From Neobacillus ginsengisoli (GTDB taxonomy: Bacteria > Bacillota > Bacilli > Bacillales_B > DSM-18226): 64,000 nt of DNA. The stretch covers positions 248,001 to 312,000 of the forward strand of contig NZ_JAUSTW010000005.1 in NCBI RefSeq assembly GCF_030813055.1. Direction: 5' to 3'. The notes below the pieces were generated by a model that was not told the DNA's origin, did not search any database, and saw only the letters and a program-made list of their open reading frames with translations. The position numbers were made by a program, and so were the translations under genes. This document shows positions 26,222 through 35,178 of the stretch, one piece after another. How positions within the stretch are numbered: the first letter of the stretch is position 1; each line of letters opens with the position of its first letter.

Positions 26222-27412
26222 TTATTTTATATTTTCAAATTCTCTTGTGATTCTTTCAAGGGCTTCTTTTATCATGGGTCTTGGTGACGGGATACAAATT
26301 CTTTGATAGGCTAGCCCTTCTTCGCCAAACATTTTTCCATCTTCCAATAATACATTCGCTTTGTTATAAATTCGATCATGTACGTCTTCAGGTGATAGGC
26401 CGTAGCCGCTAAAGTCCAGCCACATGATATAGGTTCCCTCAGGAATCCTCACCTTAACCTTCGGCATCCTTTCTGCTAGGAACTCTACTACCCACTCCAT
26501 GGTTCCGTCGATATATTCTTTCAATTGTTCTAACCATTCTTCCCCCTCATTATAAACCGCTATAAGGGCAGATACCGTAAACGGTGATGGTAGATGCGTT
26601 CCCATCACACTGATAAATTTATTCCTAAGCTCCGGATTTGAAATGATCACATTCGTACAATGCAGTCCTGCGACATTAAAAGTTTTGTTAATGGCGGTAA
26701 ACGTGATAATGTGATCGACATTGCTTGCCGCTTTTGCAATGGGAATAAAGGTTTGGTTCCGTCTGATTAAATCGCCGTGAATTTCATCAGCAACGATAAT
26801 CACATCATTTTTCAAACAGATTTCGGATAACTTTTTAAGCTCATCTGTATTAAAGATTCTTCCAGTAGGATTATGGGGATTACACATAATGAACATTTTC
26901 GTCTTTTCATCTTTTGCTTTCGCTTCAAAATCTTCAAAATCAATATGATAATAACCTTCATCATTACATGTAAACGCATTATTCCTGACTTCTCTGCCGT
27001 TAGCGGTGATCACCGATGTAAAAGGCGGATAAACAGGCCGTTGAATGATGATTCCATCTCCCGGATCGGTTAAAGCTCTTACAGCAATGCTCAAAGCATG
27101 AACCGTTCCCGGACTAAAGATGATTTCTTCCTTTTGAATAATCCAATCATGCCGCTTTTTAAACCACTTTTGGATAGCATCAAAATACTCATCGGGAAAA
27201 ATAGAATAACCAAAAATTCGATGATCAACGGTTTTATGTAAAGCATCTATTAAAGGCTGGGGTACGGGTAAATCCATGTCTGCTGTAAATAATGGGATGG
27301 TCTCATCATCATATCTGTCTGTAAGACCCATGTTTTTAATTAACTGTCCTCCATCCCATTTTACTGAGTAGGTGCCTCTCCTATTTACAATCTCATCAAA
27401 ATTATATTTCAT
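26222..27412 (-). CDS. patB: PatB/MalY-family pyridoxal-phosphate C-S lyase
   Basis: 396 aa, fold-type I aminotransferase-like enzyme that cleaves cystathionine/cysteine C-S bonds. Visible motifs: CNPHNPTGRIF, VIVADEIHGDLI (Asp contacting the pyridine ring) and TAINKTFNVAGLHC with the Schiff-base lysine. The C-terminal EEGLAYQRICIPSPRPM includes the carboxylate-binding arginines. GGAGGG precedes the ATG of MKYNFDEI by about 10 bases; a GTG three codons earlier would overlap it. Monocistronic. Confidence 0.88.
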   Translation of the reverse strand: MKYNFDEIVNRRGTYSVKWDGGQLIKNMGLTDRYDDETIPLFTADMDLPVPQPLIDALHKTVDHRIFGYSIFPDEYFDAIQKWFKKRHDWIIQKEEIIFSPGTVHALSIAVRALTDPGDGIIIQRPVYPPFTSVITANGREVRNNAFTCNDEGYYHIDFEDFEAKAKDEKTKMFIMCNPHNPTGRIFNTDELKKLSEICLKNDVIIVADEIHGDLIRRNQTFIPIAKAASNVDHIITFTAINKTFNVAGLHCTNVIISNPELRNKFISVMGTHLPSPFTVSALIAVYNEGEEWLEQLKEYIDGTMEWVVEFLAERMPKVKVRIPEGTYIMWLDFSGYGLSPEDVHDRIYNKANVLLEDGKMFGEEGLAYQRICIPSPRPMIKEALERITREFENIK

Positions 27413-27517
27413 AAAAATCACACCCTCCGTTATTCATACCTTACTTGATGCTCTTTGACTTAAAAAAATTTGACTTTTACACGAGAGTTCACATATGAAT
27501 TATTTTGTTTTTTCAGC

Positions 27518-27988
27518 TTAATAAGAGTCCTTAATTTTTGTAAGTTGCCCTTTTAATTCAACTAACTTGTTTTTAATAAAAGGAACGATTTGTTCAGGTA
27601 ATTGATTTAATTTAAAAAATTGAGCTTCTATTGCTTGATTGTTTTCTGGAGTTATTTCTCCATCGTACTCCGTACATACGTAAACGATTGCAACAGGATG
27701 GTATTCATCACCACTTACTTCAACTCGATTTATTAATTCCTTGCCTGAATAGACACCAAATAATTTTAATTTCATTATCTTAATGCCTATATCTTCTAAG
27801 ACAATTCGTGTAATACACTCTTCAACTGACTCATTTAACTGTAAAGCTCCACCTGGAATAGTCCAAGTTCCACCTACGTTACGACTCAGTTAAATTTCAC
27901 TTTTATTATTAATGATAGCCACACTTGGTCTTACAAATATTAGTGGAGAATTCCCAATCATTTTTCTTATATCTTCACAGTAACCCAT
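27518..27988 (-). pseudogene. Nudix hydrolase with a premature stop and damaged Nudix box
   Basis: One continuous frame of 157 codons from an ATG with a GGAGGGG ribosome site (MGYCEDIRKMIGNSPLIFVR...) is interrupted only by TAA at 27890-27892. The Nudix box reads GGALQLNESVEECITRIVLE then DIG: the RE pair is RI and one catalytic Glu is lost, so even readthrough product would probably lack activity. A TTG or internal ATG (27775) could still give an 85-aa C-terminal piece. Confidence 0.8.
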
Positions 27989-28074
27989 AAATACCCCTCC
28001 CCTATGATAAGGTTCTTAAAGTAAATGCCGCCTCTTATTGAAGAAGTAACCTACTCCTTTTTAGATGGCATTTG

Positions 28075-28275
28075 TCAGCCACCTTCTATGCAAGTTGCAT
28101 GGGAGCTGCCTACTACATTATTTAATTCAGTTAATAATACTTGAAGAATGTTGTCGGTTACTAATACTTGTAATGTTTTTTCTGTAATTGGAACATTGTA
28201 TTTTTGAAAAACCTCTAATGTATCTTCCCACACTACGCTTATAGCCTTTGAAGTCATATTTGATTGGATTACCAT
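28075..28275 (-). CDS. hypothetical protein, 66 aa
   Basis: Strong AGGAGG ribosome site 8 bases before ATG. The helical, hydrophobic-patterned body (KAISVVWEDTLEVFQKYNVP, LQVLVTDNILQVLLTELNNV) ends in GSSHATCIEGG with one cysteine. No membrane segment or signal peptide. Family not recognised; the terminal Cys-Gly-Gly-like tail recalls the small ORF at 118-285. Confidence 0.6.
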   Translation of the reverse strand: MVIQSNMTSKAISVVWEDTLEVFQKYNVPITEKTLQVLVTDNILQVLLTELNNVVGSSHATCIEGG

Positions 28276-28424
28276 TAAAACAACCTCCTATAATCTTCAT
28301 ATTACCACTTTTTTATTCATTAAATTTATTCTATTATTTCGGCTGCAATTCCTTCTTGAACCTGCTTTGTTAGTTTAACATGAAGATTAACAGCTCCTTT
28401 ACAGAGCTTTAATAAAATAAAAAA

Positions 28425-28440
28425 CACCTAAGTATAGGTG
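28425..28440 (-). terminator. terminator hairpin
   Basis: CACCTA/TAGGTG stem with a 4-base loop, followed on the minus strand by T6 and a T-rich tract. It lies downstream of the DUF3231 gene on that strand. Between here and 28554 there is also an imperfect AGCC..GGCT hairpin and nothing else clear. Confidence 0.55.
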
Positions 28441-28554
28441 CTTATCCCAATCAGCTTTGATTACCTAGTGTCAAACAAAAAGCCGGTTCTCCTAAGTTAA
28501 GGCTTGAAGAACAGGCTTTGTTTGTTTAACTGCTCGAGAGGTTAAATTAACGTG

Positions 28555-28665
28555 ATGAAATCAAACAGAAAACTTGGACGATTTTCAGTGGATACTTATA
28601 TAGATAAAAATGTTTATAAGTTGTCGAGGATCGCGCTTAAACACGTTAAAAGAAGAGAAAGCTAA
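28555..28665 (+). CDS. possible short basic peptide, 36 aa
   Basis: MKSNRKLGRFSVDTYIDKNV...ALKHVKRRES is strongly basic and protein-like. A GAGAGG lies about 13 bases before the ATG, further than usual. No homology recognised; may be spurious. Confidence 0.25.
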   Translation: MKSNRKLGRFSVDTYIDKNVYKLSRIALKHVKRRES

Positions 28666-28709
28666 AATATAGCTCCACACCTCAAACGAAGAGATAGCTT
28701 TCTATTGTG

Positions 28710-29141
28710 TCATTGAATTGGTGCACCCGGTGGATAATAGAACGGTGGAACTTTAAGCCACCCTCGTTTCTTCACAAGTGTTTTCATAGTTGCTCCAAAA
28801 GTCATGTATTCCTGTAAAAATTCCACCCATATCAAACCAACATCGTTACGTACGGATTCATTTATGGCGGTTGCACACATTGTAATACCAAGAAACATTT
28901 TAATATTAAGGCTGTTTGCAAATTCATCATCCGTCAACTTCACTCCGGGCGGAACCGCATTTGGGTCTGAAATTGGTTTAGATTCACTTAAGGGTGGTAA
29001 GGGAACCCCTTCTAATCGCAAAAATACTGTGAGCCTTTCTCTCTGCGATTTGAACATTTTTACTGCTTCATGAAATGCTTTCCTCAATTCTGGGTCAGTT
29101 GTACTGTTAATCCCTGCTTCCGAATGCACTTGTTCATCCAC
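28710..29141 (-). CDS. DUF3231-family protein, apparently N-terminally shortened
   Basis: 143 aa from GTG. The LPPLSESKP, IPPGVKLTD-like (VPPGVKLTDDEFAN) and C-terminal KKRGWLKVPPFYYPPGAP segments match the helical DUF3231 domain common in Bacillus. Single-domain relatives are about 165-170 aa, so about 30-40 residues are missing; an in-frame TAA lies just upstream and there is no ribosome site before the GTG. It may be a truncated gene. Confidence 0.65.
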   Translation of the reverse strand: MDEQVHSEAGINSTTDPELRKAFHEAVKMFKSQRERLTVFLRLEGVPLPPLSESKPISDPNAVPPGVKLTDDEFANSLNIKMFLGITMCATAINESVRNDVGLIWVEFLQEYMTFGATMKTLVKKRGWLKVPPFYYPPGAPIQ

Positions 29142-29366
29142 TAATTCAGAAAGGAGCAGTTAACTGTAGTAAGTCGGTTTAGGTATTGGTATTGAAATAG
29201 GAAAAGATTATTTAAATTTACGTCAGCTGCGAGTATCGGATAGATCTTATCCTATAGTGTAAGTAGAAACCTTCACAATCCCTACTACACTTTACTGATT
29301 TTCCAATTTCCCATCAATAATGCTTTAGATAACACCAATGGTCCGATTAAGGATTTGGAAACAATA

Positions 29367-29993
29367 TCAAAAGTCCTTTGAGGAAAATGGTAAAAAGAAT
29401 TTTACTCCTCGTTTATTAAATGGTAAGAGTTTCATATCTGCAATCAAGTGGCTAATGTATCCTAATATACAAGTAATGAAAACACCTTGAATTCTTAGCG
29501 AGGCCTCGAATTTAAAAGCAATCACACCGAAGAATAGTATGCCTAGAATTGAATGCGTATAGCTTCTATGGGAAATTAAGGAAGCGATAATAATATAAAT
29601 ACCGAATAACCATAACCAATTTTCATTTAGTGAAAATCCTCCGGCTAGCACTCCTATTCCAGTTACAGTAAGCATCCGTCTCTTTGTAATGAAGGACGAA
29701 ATCACAATAATTCCAAGCCCAACCCCAATTCCAAGCCATTTATCAGTCCTCTCACCTTCCAAGTAGCTATAAATTATCATTAGGATGCCGATGAACTGGG
29801 TAATAGTACGAATAATTTTGTGAGGTAGTGTAATTTTATTACTTAACTCGCCATCAATATCTAAATCCGGGATTAAACCTGTGATTCCTCCTAATCCTAC
29901 AAATATTAGTCGGGTAGTTAAATCACTGTGAAATGCATTTCCTATAATAAAACCCGTCGTTGCTCCAATTACCATATGTGCTGTACCCTTCAA
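29367..29993 (-). CDS. YdjM-type membrane-bound metal-dependent hydrolase family protein
   Basis: 208 aa, several membrane segments. MKGTAHMVIGATTG, GLIPDLDID and SHRSYTHSILG with the later SHLIADM supply the conserved His/Asp pattern of the YdjM/DUF457 family. Start is TTG with AAAGGTG at about 8 bases. The 184-bp MITE copy 2 ends only 22 bases upstream of the start, so the native promoter has been displaced. Function in the cell is not established. Confidence 0.82.
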   Translation of the reverse strand: MKGTAHMVIGATTGFIIGNAFHSDLTTRLIFVGLGGITGLIPDLDIDGELSNKITLPHKIIRTITQFIGILMIIYSYLEGERTDKWLGIGVGLGIIVISSFITKRRMLTVTGIGVLAGGFSLNENWLWLFGIYIIIASLISHRSYTHSILGILFFGVIAFKFEASLRIQGVFITCILGYISHLIADMKLLPFNKRGVKFFLPFSSKDF

Positions 29994-30015
29994 TCCTTTT
30001 CACCTTTTTCTTTTT

Positions 30016-30199
30016 GGCTCTGTTAAACTTGGTTGTTGATTTCCGCTCCTGGCGCTCGCTTTCCGCGGGGAGGTCCGAGAGCCTCCTCGGCGCTTAGAGA
30101 TAAGCGGGGTCTCCCGTGACCTCTCAATCCCGCAGGAGTCGAGCGCCCTCCGCTCCAATCAACAGTTGTAAAAAATCAACATTCGCCTTTAACACAGCC
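30016..30199. mobile_element. 184-bp MITE-like element, copy 2 (inverted)
   Basis: Same element as at 18770, opposite orientation: GGCTCTGTTAAA left end, complement of GGCTGTGTTAAA at right. Perfect 8-bp duplication TTCTTTTT at 30008-30015 and 30200-30207. GC-rich core at 30034-30164. It separates the ydjM-like gene from upstream DNA. Confidence 0.88.
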
Positions 30200-30435
30200 T
30201 TCTTTTTAATATGTTTTTTAAAAATTGGACGCTTCACAATTCCAACTCTTCCTTCTATTTTAATATAATTCTTATATCCAAGTAGGAAAATATAAGAAAT
30301 CATATTTAAATTGACCCAATAAAATACTAATACAAAACATTTACTACCTTTTTAGGTGGATTTTATTTCATTTAACATTGCGTTTGGATTTTATAAATTT
30401 TGTGAATAATGAGGATAAAGTTTACGTAAAAATTT

Positions 30436-30473
30436 AAAAACCACAATAGATAACGAATCCTATTGTGGTTTTT
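30436..30473. terminator. bidirectional hairpin
   Basis: A perfect 14-bp stem (AAAAACCACAATAG arm) with a 10-base loop, A-tract before and T-tract after. It insulates the following gene. The rest of 30208-30542 is AT-rich with no gene seen. Confidence 0.75.
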
Positions 30474-30542
30474 AGTCTACTCTCAGAAAAAAGGTTTTTT
30501 ATGTAAGAATGATTGTCAAAATGGTTAGGAGGTTTTTTTTGG

Positions 30543-31022
30543 ATGTCTTTAATTCAAGTTCTACAAAAACACATTATTTATCACCAATATAAAAATTGGT
30601 ATGTGCTGGATGATGAATTTTATTGGGACATTAAAACATTAGCCAATACTATTTTTAAATCCTTAGACTCAAATTTTGCTATTCCTGTTATTTTTTGTTC
30701 TATTTGTCAAGCGAATAAAATCATTAGTGACTTAGGAGATGAAGAAGATGAATATTTACGTTTCGCATCAGGTATTTATTGGAGAGAATTAGAGATTATC
30801 TTTATTTTCACCTTCAGTGAATATATCCCATTAATTGAGACTCTTTTTCATGAATTTCGTCATGTCATGCAAGACCTCAATCCTGATTTTAGACATCATT
30901 TCGAATCTGATAAAAAAATACCTTATCAAGAACGAATTACTGAAATGGATGCCTTTCAATTTGCAAAAGAAAAAACAAAAGAATACCTACTATCTGAATC
31001 ACTTAAAAACGTTGACTTATGA
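30543..31022 (+). CDS. putative small metallopeptidase-like protein (HEFRH)
   Basis: 159 aa. LIETLFHEFRHVMQDLNPDF contains HExRH, a zincin-like metal site with the catalytic Glu, followed about 30 residues later by ERITEMDAFQFA whose acidic residues could be the third ligand. The pattern is that of short DUF3920-like Bacillus proteins. AGGAGG lies 9 bases before the chosen ATG; a TTG ten codons earlier has nothing. Cytoplasmic, no signal peptide. Confidence 0.65.
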   Translation: MSLIQVLQKHIIYHQYKNWYVLDDEFYWDIKTLANTIFKSLDSNFAIPVIFCSICQANKIISDLGDEEDEYLRFASGIYWRELEIIFIFTFSEYIPLIETLFHEFRHVMQDLNPDFRHHFESDKKIPYQERITEMDAFQFAKEKTKEYLLSESLKNVDL

Positions 31023-31243
31023 TCCGTTCAAAAAAGGAACCATTCCACTCACGGGAGATTACTCCTTTTCAGGTCGTTGCACCAGCCAATTCTTTACTTT
31101 TTATAGGGGCCATTAAAATATTTTACTGATACATCAAGGCTTAGCTTATAGGGACTTCACCTTCACCAGTTTATTTCTTAAAATATCGCTCCTTTACCCA
31201 CATCACCAATCTTTTCCCCACAAAGAAAGGCTCATTTATTAGT

Positions 31244-31271
31244 ACAACTTCACTTAGATATTCATATATAT
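31244..31271 (+). promoter_or_regulatory. candidate sigma-K promoter
   Basis: ACA (31244-31246), a 16-base spacer and CATATATAT resemble the mother-cell sigma-K pattern ACA-N16-CATAnnnTA, missing only the final bases. Its position 40 bases ahead of a CotB-like gene makes it plausible. Confidence 0.4.
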
Positions 31272-31311
31272 ACAGAGTAAAATGCTTGTTTAATTATAAG
31301 GGGGAAAAATC

Positions 31312-31731
31312 ATGGCTTTTATAGATATGATTAGGTCTTTTTCAGGTAAAGTAATTAGGATTGATCGGGGGGGTCCGGATTCTAGAATTGGAAAGTTATT
31401 AGATGTATATGATGATCATCTTGTATTACTCACTGAAGAAGATGGGGTCGTTTATTATAACACCGAGCACATAAAAAGTGTGACGGAGAATACGAATGAA
31501 AAGTTGGATTGTAATTTTGAAATTCCTGAAGGCTTCGAGTATAAAAAAGCTGATAATTTCAATAGTCTGTTAAGCACCCTTAAATACCAATGGGTTAAAA
31601 TTAACCGTGGTGGTCCGGAAAAAATAGAGGGTATCCTTGGTGATGTTAATAATGATAATCTTTTATTGATTAATAAAGAAGAAATTGTTCGCATTTCCAT
31701 GTTCCATCTTCGAAATATCAGCCTAGACTAG
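31312..31731 (+). CDS. CotB-like spore coat protein, short form
   Basis: 139 aa with two Sm-like/CotB repeats: VIRIDRGGPDSRIGKLLDVY and WVKINRGGPEKIEGILGDV, each ending in a ...HIKSV/HLRNIS strand. These match the RGGPES/RGGPEAIEG repeats of B. subtilis CotB, but the protein lacks a third repeat and the Ser/Lys-rich tail that is phosphorylated by CotH. RBS GGGGGA. Likely an outer coat component made in the mother cell. Confidence 0.82.
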   Translation: MAFIDMIRSFSGKVIRIDRGGPDSRIGKLLDVYDDHLVLLTEEDGVVYYNTEHIKSVTENTNEKLDCNFEIPEGFEYKKADNFNSLLSTLKYQWVKINRGGPEKIEGILGDVNNDNLLLINKEEIVRISMFHLRNISLD

Positions 31732-31887
31732 AGTTTGAAAAGTCAAAAATGAAGGCGACTTGTCTGCGGGTAGGTCGTTTTTTTGTTTATAGTGGTAACT
31801 ATACAGGTTGCTTAAACCGAATCCTAATGAACACCGAATGTTGGAATGTTAACAAAAAAAAGGCCATCTTTATTCTGACCTTTTAAA

Positions 31888-32328
31888 CTAAATCCCCTTT
31901 TCTGATAAAGAACGTTTTTGGAGGCTATTGGAAAGCAGGCTATAAGCAACTACTTTCTTCTTGTACTGTTTGACTACATCAATGTGATCGTTGTTCCTGT
32001 AAACAAATAACCTAACATCTTTTTTGCCTCTTTTAGTATCAATAACTATTGGAGTCTCACTGTTCTCTGGATGTAAATATAATTTCTCGGTCCCTGGATA
32101 TACATAATGCTGCTTTAAAAATGTAGCTTCGTTAAAATAATTAATAACTTGAATTTTGTCTTCACCTTCCAAGAGTTTTCCGTCAATGGTTACGGCCACA
32201 TTCGCGTCACTAAGTTTTGAATGAATTTCAAATTTGCTAATAAGCCATTCCACAGGACCAGTTGGAAGACAGGTCATTAATATTTTAACAATACTTATAA
32301 GAATTATCGAAAGCACAGCCCATGTCAT
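31888..32328 (-). CDS. YfmQ-like membrane-anchored protein
   Basis: 146 aa: an N-terminal helix (AVLSIILISIVKILMTCLP) followed by TGPVEWLISKFEIHSKLSD and a soluble domain (IDGKLLEGEDKIQVINYFNE). The overall pattern and length resemble B. subtilis YfmQ, a protein of unknown function. RBS GGGAGATG. An A/T-rich AGGTC..GGCCT hairpin with a T8 tail follows the stop. Confidence 0.65.
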   Translation of the reverse strand: MTWAVLSIILISIVKILMTCLPTGPVEWLISKFEIHSKLSDANVAVTIDGKLLEGEDKIQVINYFNEATFLKQHYVYPGTEKLYLHPENSETPIVIDTKRGKKDVRLFVYRNNDHIDVVKQYKKKVVAYSLLSNSLQKRSLSEKGI

Positions 32329-32496
32329 ATTTCATCATCTCCCTTACGTTTCTAAATTAATATTATTATATAATTTATAATTAAATAATAACTCAACTGG
32401 ATCAATTATTAACCATCCAATTCGTCTAAAAATAGACCATCCACTTTCATCGCTTCTTGTTGCTGTTATGGTAAATGAATCCAAAAAATTAGACAA

Positions 32497-32522
32497 TCCC
32501 GCTAATAGATCTATTAGCGGGA
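32497..32522. terminator. perfect 26-bp palindrome, likely terminator
   Basis: TCCCGCTAATAGA and its exact complement meet without a loop. Followed by CTTTATTTTAT. It lies between the minus-strand genes at 31888 and 32597, downstream of the latter on its strand. Confidence 0.55.
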
Positions 32523-32596
32523 CTTTATTTTATGAAAAGTCTAAAATAAAGATATGCTATTCAACAACTATCAAATTTAGAAAAGAAGCTCCAACA

Positions 32597-33100
32597 TTAT
32601 TTGGAAGGCGATTTTTTCCAATAATCATAAATAAATTCTTTGAACATTTCATTTAATCCTGTCTTTTTTTGATTTTTTAACCATTCGACCTGATCGATGG
32701 GCAGTTTTAATTTTAAACTAACATCTTCATTCGGCATTTCCACTTTTCTTATTTCCTCTATAGTGATGTCTTCTTCTATATTCGGAAACCATGAATCATT
32801 TTCGTTCACTCTATCGAAATCTTCGTACTCTTGGATGCCGTCCAGTTCACAGAATAAATGAAGCTGCGGCAATCCTCCTGAAAAGATTTTCAAATACATG
32901 ATTGAATTTATGATTCTACCATCTTCCAATTCTATCTCCATAATTAAGGTATCCACATTTCGATATTTTTTAACAGCAACCTCACTAACAATCATATCCA
33001 GCACTAACGTGATTCCTGAACTGGATTCAAAGATATAAATCGCGCTTTTAAAAATATGGATACACTCACCATCGATTTTTACTGATTTTACAACAGCCAT
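32597..33100 (-). CDS. hypothetical protein, 167 aa
   Basis: Soluble, acidic beta-rich N-terminal part (VKIDGECIHIFKSAIYIFES...) and a C-terminal EVSLK-like helix region (SLKLKLPIDQVEWLKNQKKT) ending basic. RBS GGGGGAATG-like. No membrane segment. Family not recognised; single gene between hairpins. Confidence 0.6.
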   Translation of the reverse strand: MAVVKSVKIDGECIHIFKSAIYIFESSSGITLVLDMIVSEVAVKKYRNVDTLIMEIELEDGRIINSIMYLKIFSGGLPQLHLFCELDGIQEYEDFDRVNENDSWFPNIEEDITIEEIRKVEMPNEDVSLKLKLPIDQVEWLKNQKKTGLNEMFKEFIYDYWKKSPSK

Positions 33101-33327
33101 AAACCATTCCCCCTACAGTTGTGTCATCCTAAACAGACACCGTTCCCAAGGATTTCAATCACCTAATGATCCTTACTAATCGTTTTTCAGTTATATAATT
33201 TTAAAAAACGTAAACTAGCTTTTCACTATTCATAAACAGCTAATTACACTAATTTTATAACATATCATGGAATGATTGTACTTCAAAATACGCCTGAAAT
33301 AATTCCCGAACAGAACAAACACGAAAT

Positions 33328-33352
33328 GCCGTTTTTCAAAAAGAAAAACGGC
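33328..33352 (-). terminator. terminator of the YdcZ/Crp operon
   Basis: A perfect 10-bp stem GCCGTTTTTC/GAAAAACGGC with a 5-base loop. The rest of 33101-33434 shows no gene. Confidence 0.7.
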
Positions 33353-33434
33353 TTCCTTATGTTCCTTTATTCGATTCCATGTAAACAAAACATAAAGATT
33401 CAAAAGCGAATTAATAAAATAGGCTTATAGATGA

Positions 33435-33935
33435 TTAACTAACAGATGTTTGATCCGCTTTCCGATTGTGAGGTATCTTGGATTGCCCACCGTTCGTTCG
33501 GCCTTCGCTCAATTTAAATACAAAAACGCCGCTTAATATGACTAACACTCCTACTAACTGGTTAAAGGTAAATGGGACTTTATTCAGACCCAACCAACCC
33601 AGTGAGTCCCACAATAAAGCAAACACGAGCTGTGATGTCAGAGCGATAGCGATAGCGTATGTTGGACCGAGCAGCTTGATGCCTTGCACGAGGCAAGTGA
33701 CCACTCCTACGCCGATTAACCCGCTGAACCAGTACCAGGTCTTCATATTATGCAAAATAAATAGATGTTTTCCTTCAAACAATAGACCAAGAGTGAATGA
33801 AGCCAGGAATCCCAATCCTAATACTAATGTAGTAGTCGCCCAAGACCCCGCGTGTTCATTCACCTTACTGTTGAAAATATTCTGCAGACTGACCAGCGAA
33901 CCTGCAATAAGCGCCAATAATAGTCCAAGAATCAT
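33435..33935 (-). CDS. YdcZ/DUF606-family (DMT2) membrane transporter, second copy
   Basis: 166 aa, five helices. ILGLLLALIAGSLVSLQNIFNSKVNEHAGS is the usual DUF606 start, and LVFALLWDSLGWLGLNKVPF with NQLVGVLVILSGVF is the conserved C-terminal end. DUF606 proteins are half-length DMT exporters that often come in pairs. Third gene of an operon with a Crp-type regulator and a related transporter. RBS GGGAG. Substrate unknown. Confidence 0.82.
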   Translation of the reverse strand: MILGLLLALIAGSLVSLQNIFNSKVNEHAGSWATTTLVLGLGFLASFTLGLLFEGKHLFILHNMKTWYWFSGLIGVGVVTCLVQGIKLLGPTYAIAIALTSQLVFALLWDSLGWLGLNKVPFTFNQLVGVLVILSGVFVFKLSEGRTNGGQSKIPHNRKADQTSVS

Positions 33936-34009
33936 AATGTATACACTCCCAGATGTTGATTTAAATAAGATGCGTCATGTGACGCCCCTCCTAAGACGAA
34001 TGATTTCGT

Positions 34010-34708
34010 TTATTCATAGATGTTGCGACTAGCCAGAGAGCTTAATCCTTCCCTATCCTTAATCGTGATAAACCCTTTGCTGCGCTCAATCAGCCCATCC
34101 GTACAAAACCGATGAATGACCCGATTCAAATGACGGTAGCTGGTACCGATTAAATTCGCTGTATCTGTTAGACTGGATGTGCTTATCTCCCCTTTTAGAA
34201 GCGAATGGTTTTCATCAAAGGTGACAGACAATAAATAACTGGCTAATCGCACTTCCACCGGATACATTAAATTAAAGCTCATCGAATTGGATTTAATGTA
34301 AAACTTATGTGTAATGATATTCAGTAAAAATTGCAGAAAGGGTGAATAATCTTTTGCGAATTTTTTTAACATATTCTGGTGAACCCCGATCATTATAACA
34401 GACGAAACTGCCTCCACCGTGTTGATAATGTCAATCCCCTGTACATATTCAATATCCCCGATCACCTCAAGCGGGGTCTTAAAAGAAAGAATTAGTGTTT
34501 TGCCTTCTGCCGAAGTGTTGTATACTTTAATCTTTCCCTTGACATGGACATACAGATAATGGGAAGGTTCACCTTGGGAACAAATAAGTTCCCCTTGTTC
34601 AAAGCTGTACAGTGACAAATAGGGCATTATTTCTTCATTAAATATCGGTTCGATTTGATGAGCCTGCAAATAATAATTCAACCGATCACGATCTTTTATT
34701 TCTTTCAT
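34010..34708 (-). CDS. Crp/Fnr-family transcriptional regulator (YeiL-like)
   Basis: 232 aa: N-terminal cyclic-nucleotide-type sensor (FEQGELICSQGEPSHYLYVH, VKGKIKVYNTSAEGKTLILS) and a C-terminal winged helix (STSSLTDTANLIGTSYRHLN as the recognition segment). No Cys cluster for an iron-sulfur centre, so it is not an Fnr. Lies between two DUF606 transporter genes, with a GCGTCA/TGACGC dyad at 33972-33985 just downstream that could be its binding site. Probably autoregulates the exporter pair; ligand unknown. Confidence 0.85.
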   Translation of the reverse strand: MKEIKDRDRLNYYLQAHQIEPIFNEEIMPYLSLYSFEQGELICSQGEPSHYLYVHVKGKIKVYNTSAEGKTLILSFKTPLEVIGDIEYVQGIDIINTVEAVSSVIMIGVHQNMLKKFAKDYSPFLQFLLNIITHKFYIKSNSMSFNLMYPVEVRLASYLLSVTFDENHSLLKGEISTSSLTDTANLIGTSYRHLNRVIHRFCTDGLIERSKGFITIKDREGLSSLASRNIYE

Positions 34709-34752
34709 TTTCCGTTACCACCTCCAGCCATTTTTACTGTTAGAATTAGGAT

Positions 34753-35178
34753 CTATAATCTCAGTATTACCACACCAACAATCATCATCCCGATTCCAAT
34801 GAACTGCGGAAGCCGCATCTTCTGCTTCACCACATTAAACCAGCCGTTACCATCGATTAAAAAGGTAAGACCCAGTTGCGCGATCAACAGTGCAGAAACA
34901 GTAAGGGTAACACCGATATAATGAATAGCAGTGACATTACTGAAGATAACAATTGCCCCGAAGGCACCTCCGGTCAAGTATAATGGTTTGACCTTCTTAA
35001 ATTTTTTCCATTTTCTATCTCGAAGTAATAGTAGGATTATTAAGGTCATAATGAACCCTGTTAATTGTGTAATAGTCGCTGTTTGCCATGTGCCGATATC
35101 TTGACTAATCCGAGAATTTGCTACACCTTGCAGAGTAATAAATGCCCCGCCTAAAAATGCAAATAAACTTCCTCTCAT
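34753..35178 (-). CDS. YdcZ/DUF606-family (DMT2) membrane transporter, first copy
   Basis: 141 aa, five helices: GSLFAFLGGAFITLQGVANS at the start, VTLTVSALLIAQLGLTFLID and QFIGIGMMIVGVVIL at the end, matching DUF606. Shorter than the 33435 paralogue. GGGGAG precedes the ATG by 7 bases; an upstream TTG would fall on that site. First gene of the three-gene operon; the two half-transporters may form a heterodimer. Confidence 0.8.
   Translation of the reverse strand: MRGSLFAFLGGAFITLQGVANSRISQDIGTWQTATITQLTGFIMTLIILLLLRDRKWKKFKKVKPLYLTGGAFGAIVIFSNVTAIHYIGVTLTVSALLIAQLGLTFLIDGNGWFNVVKQKMRLPQFIGIGMMIVGVVILRL

Noticed and set aside
34010..34708. Regulator as a true Fnr oxygen sensor for the globin promoter
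   Set aside because: It lacks the cysteine cluster needed for a 4Fe-4S centre and its winged helix is not clearly Fnr-like, so the Fnr acting at 63688 is probably encoded elsewhere.
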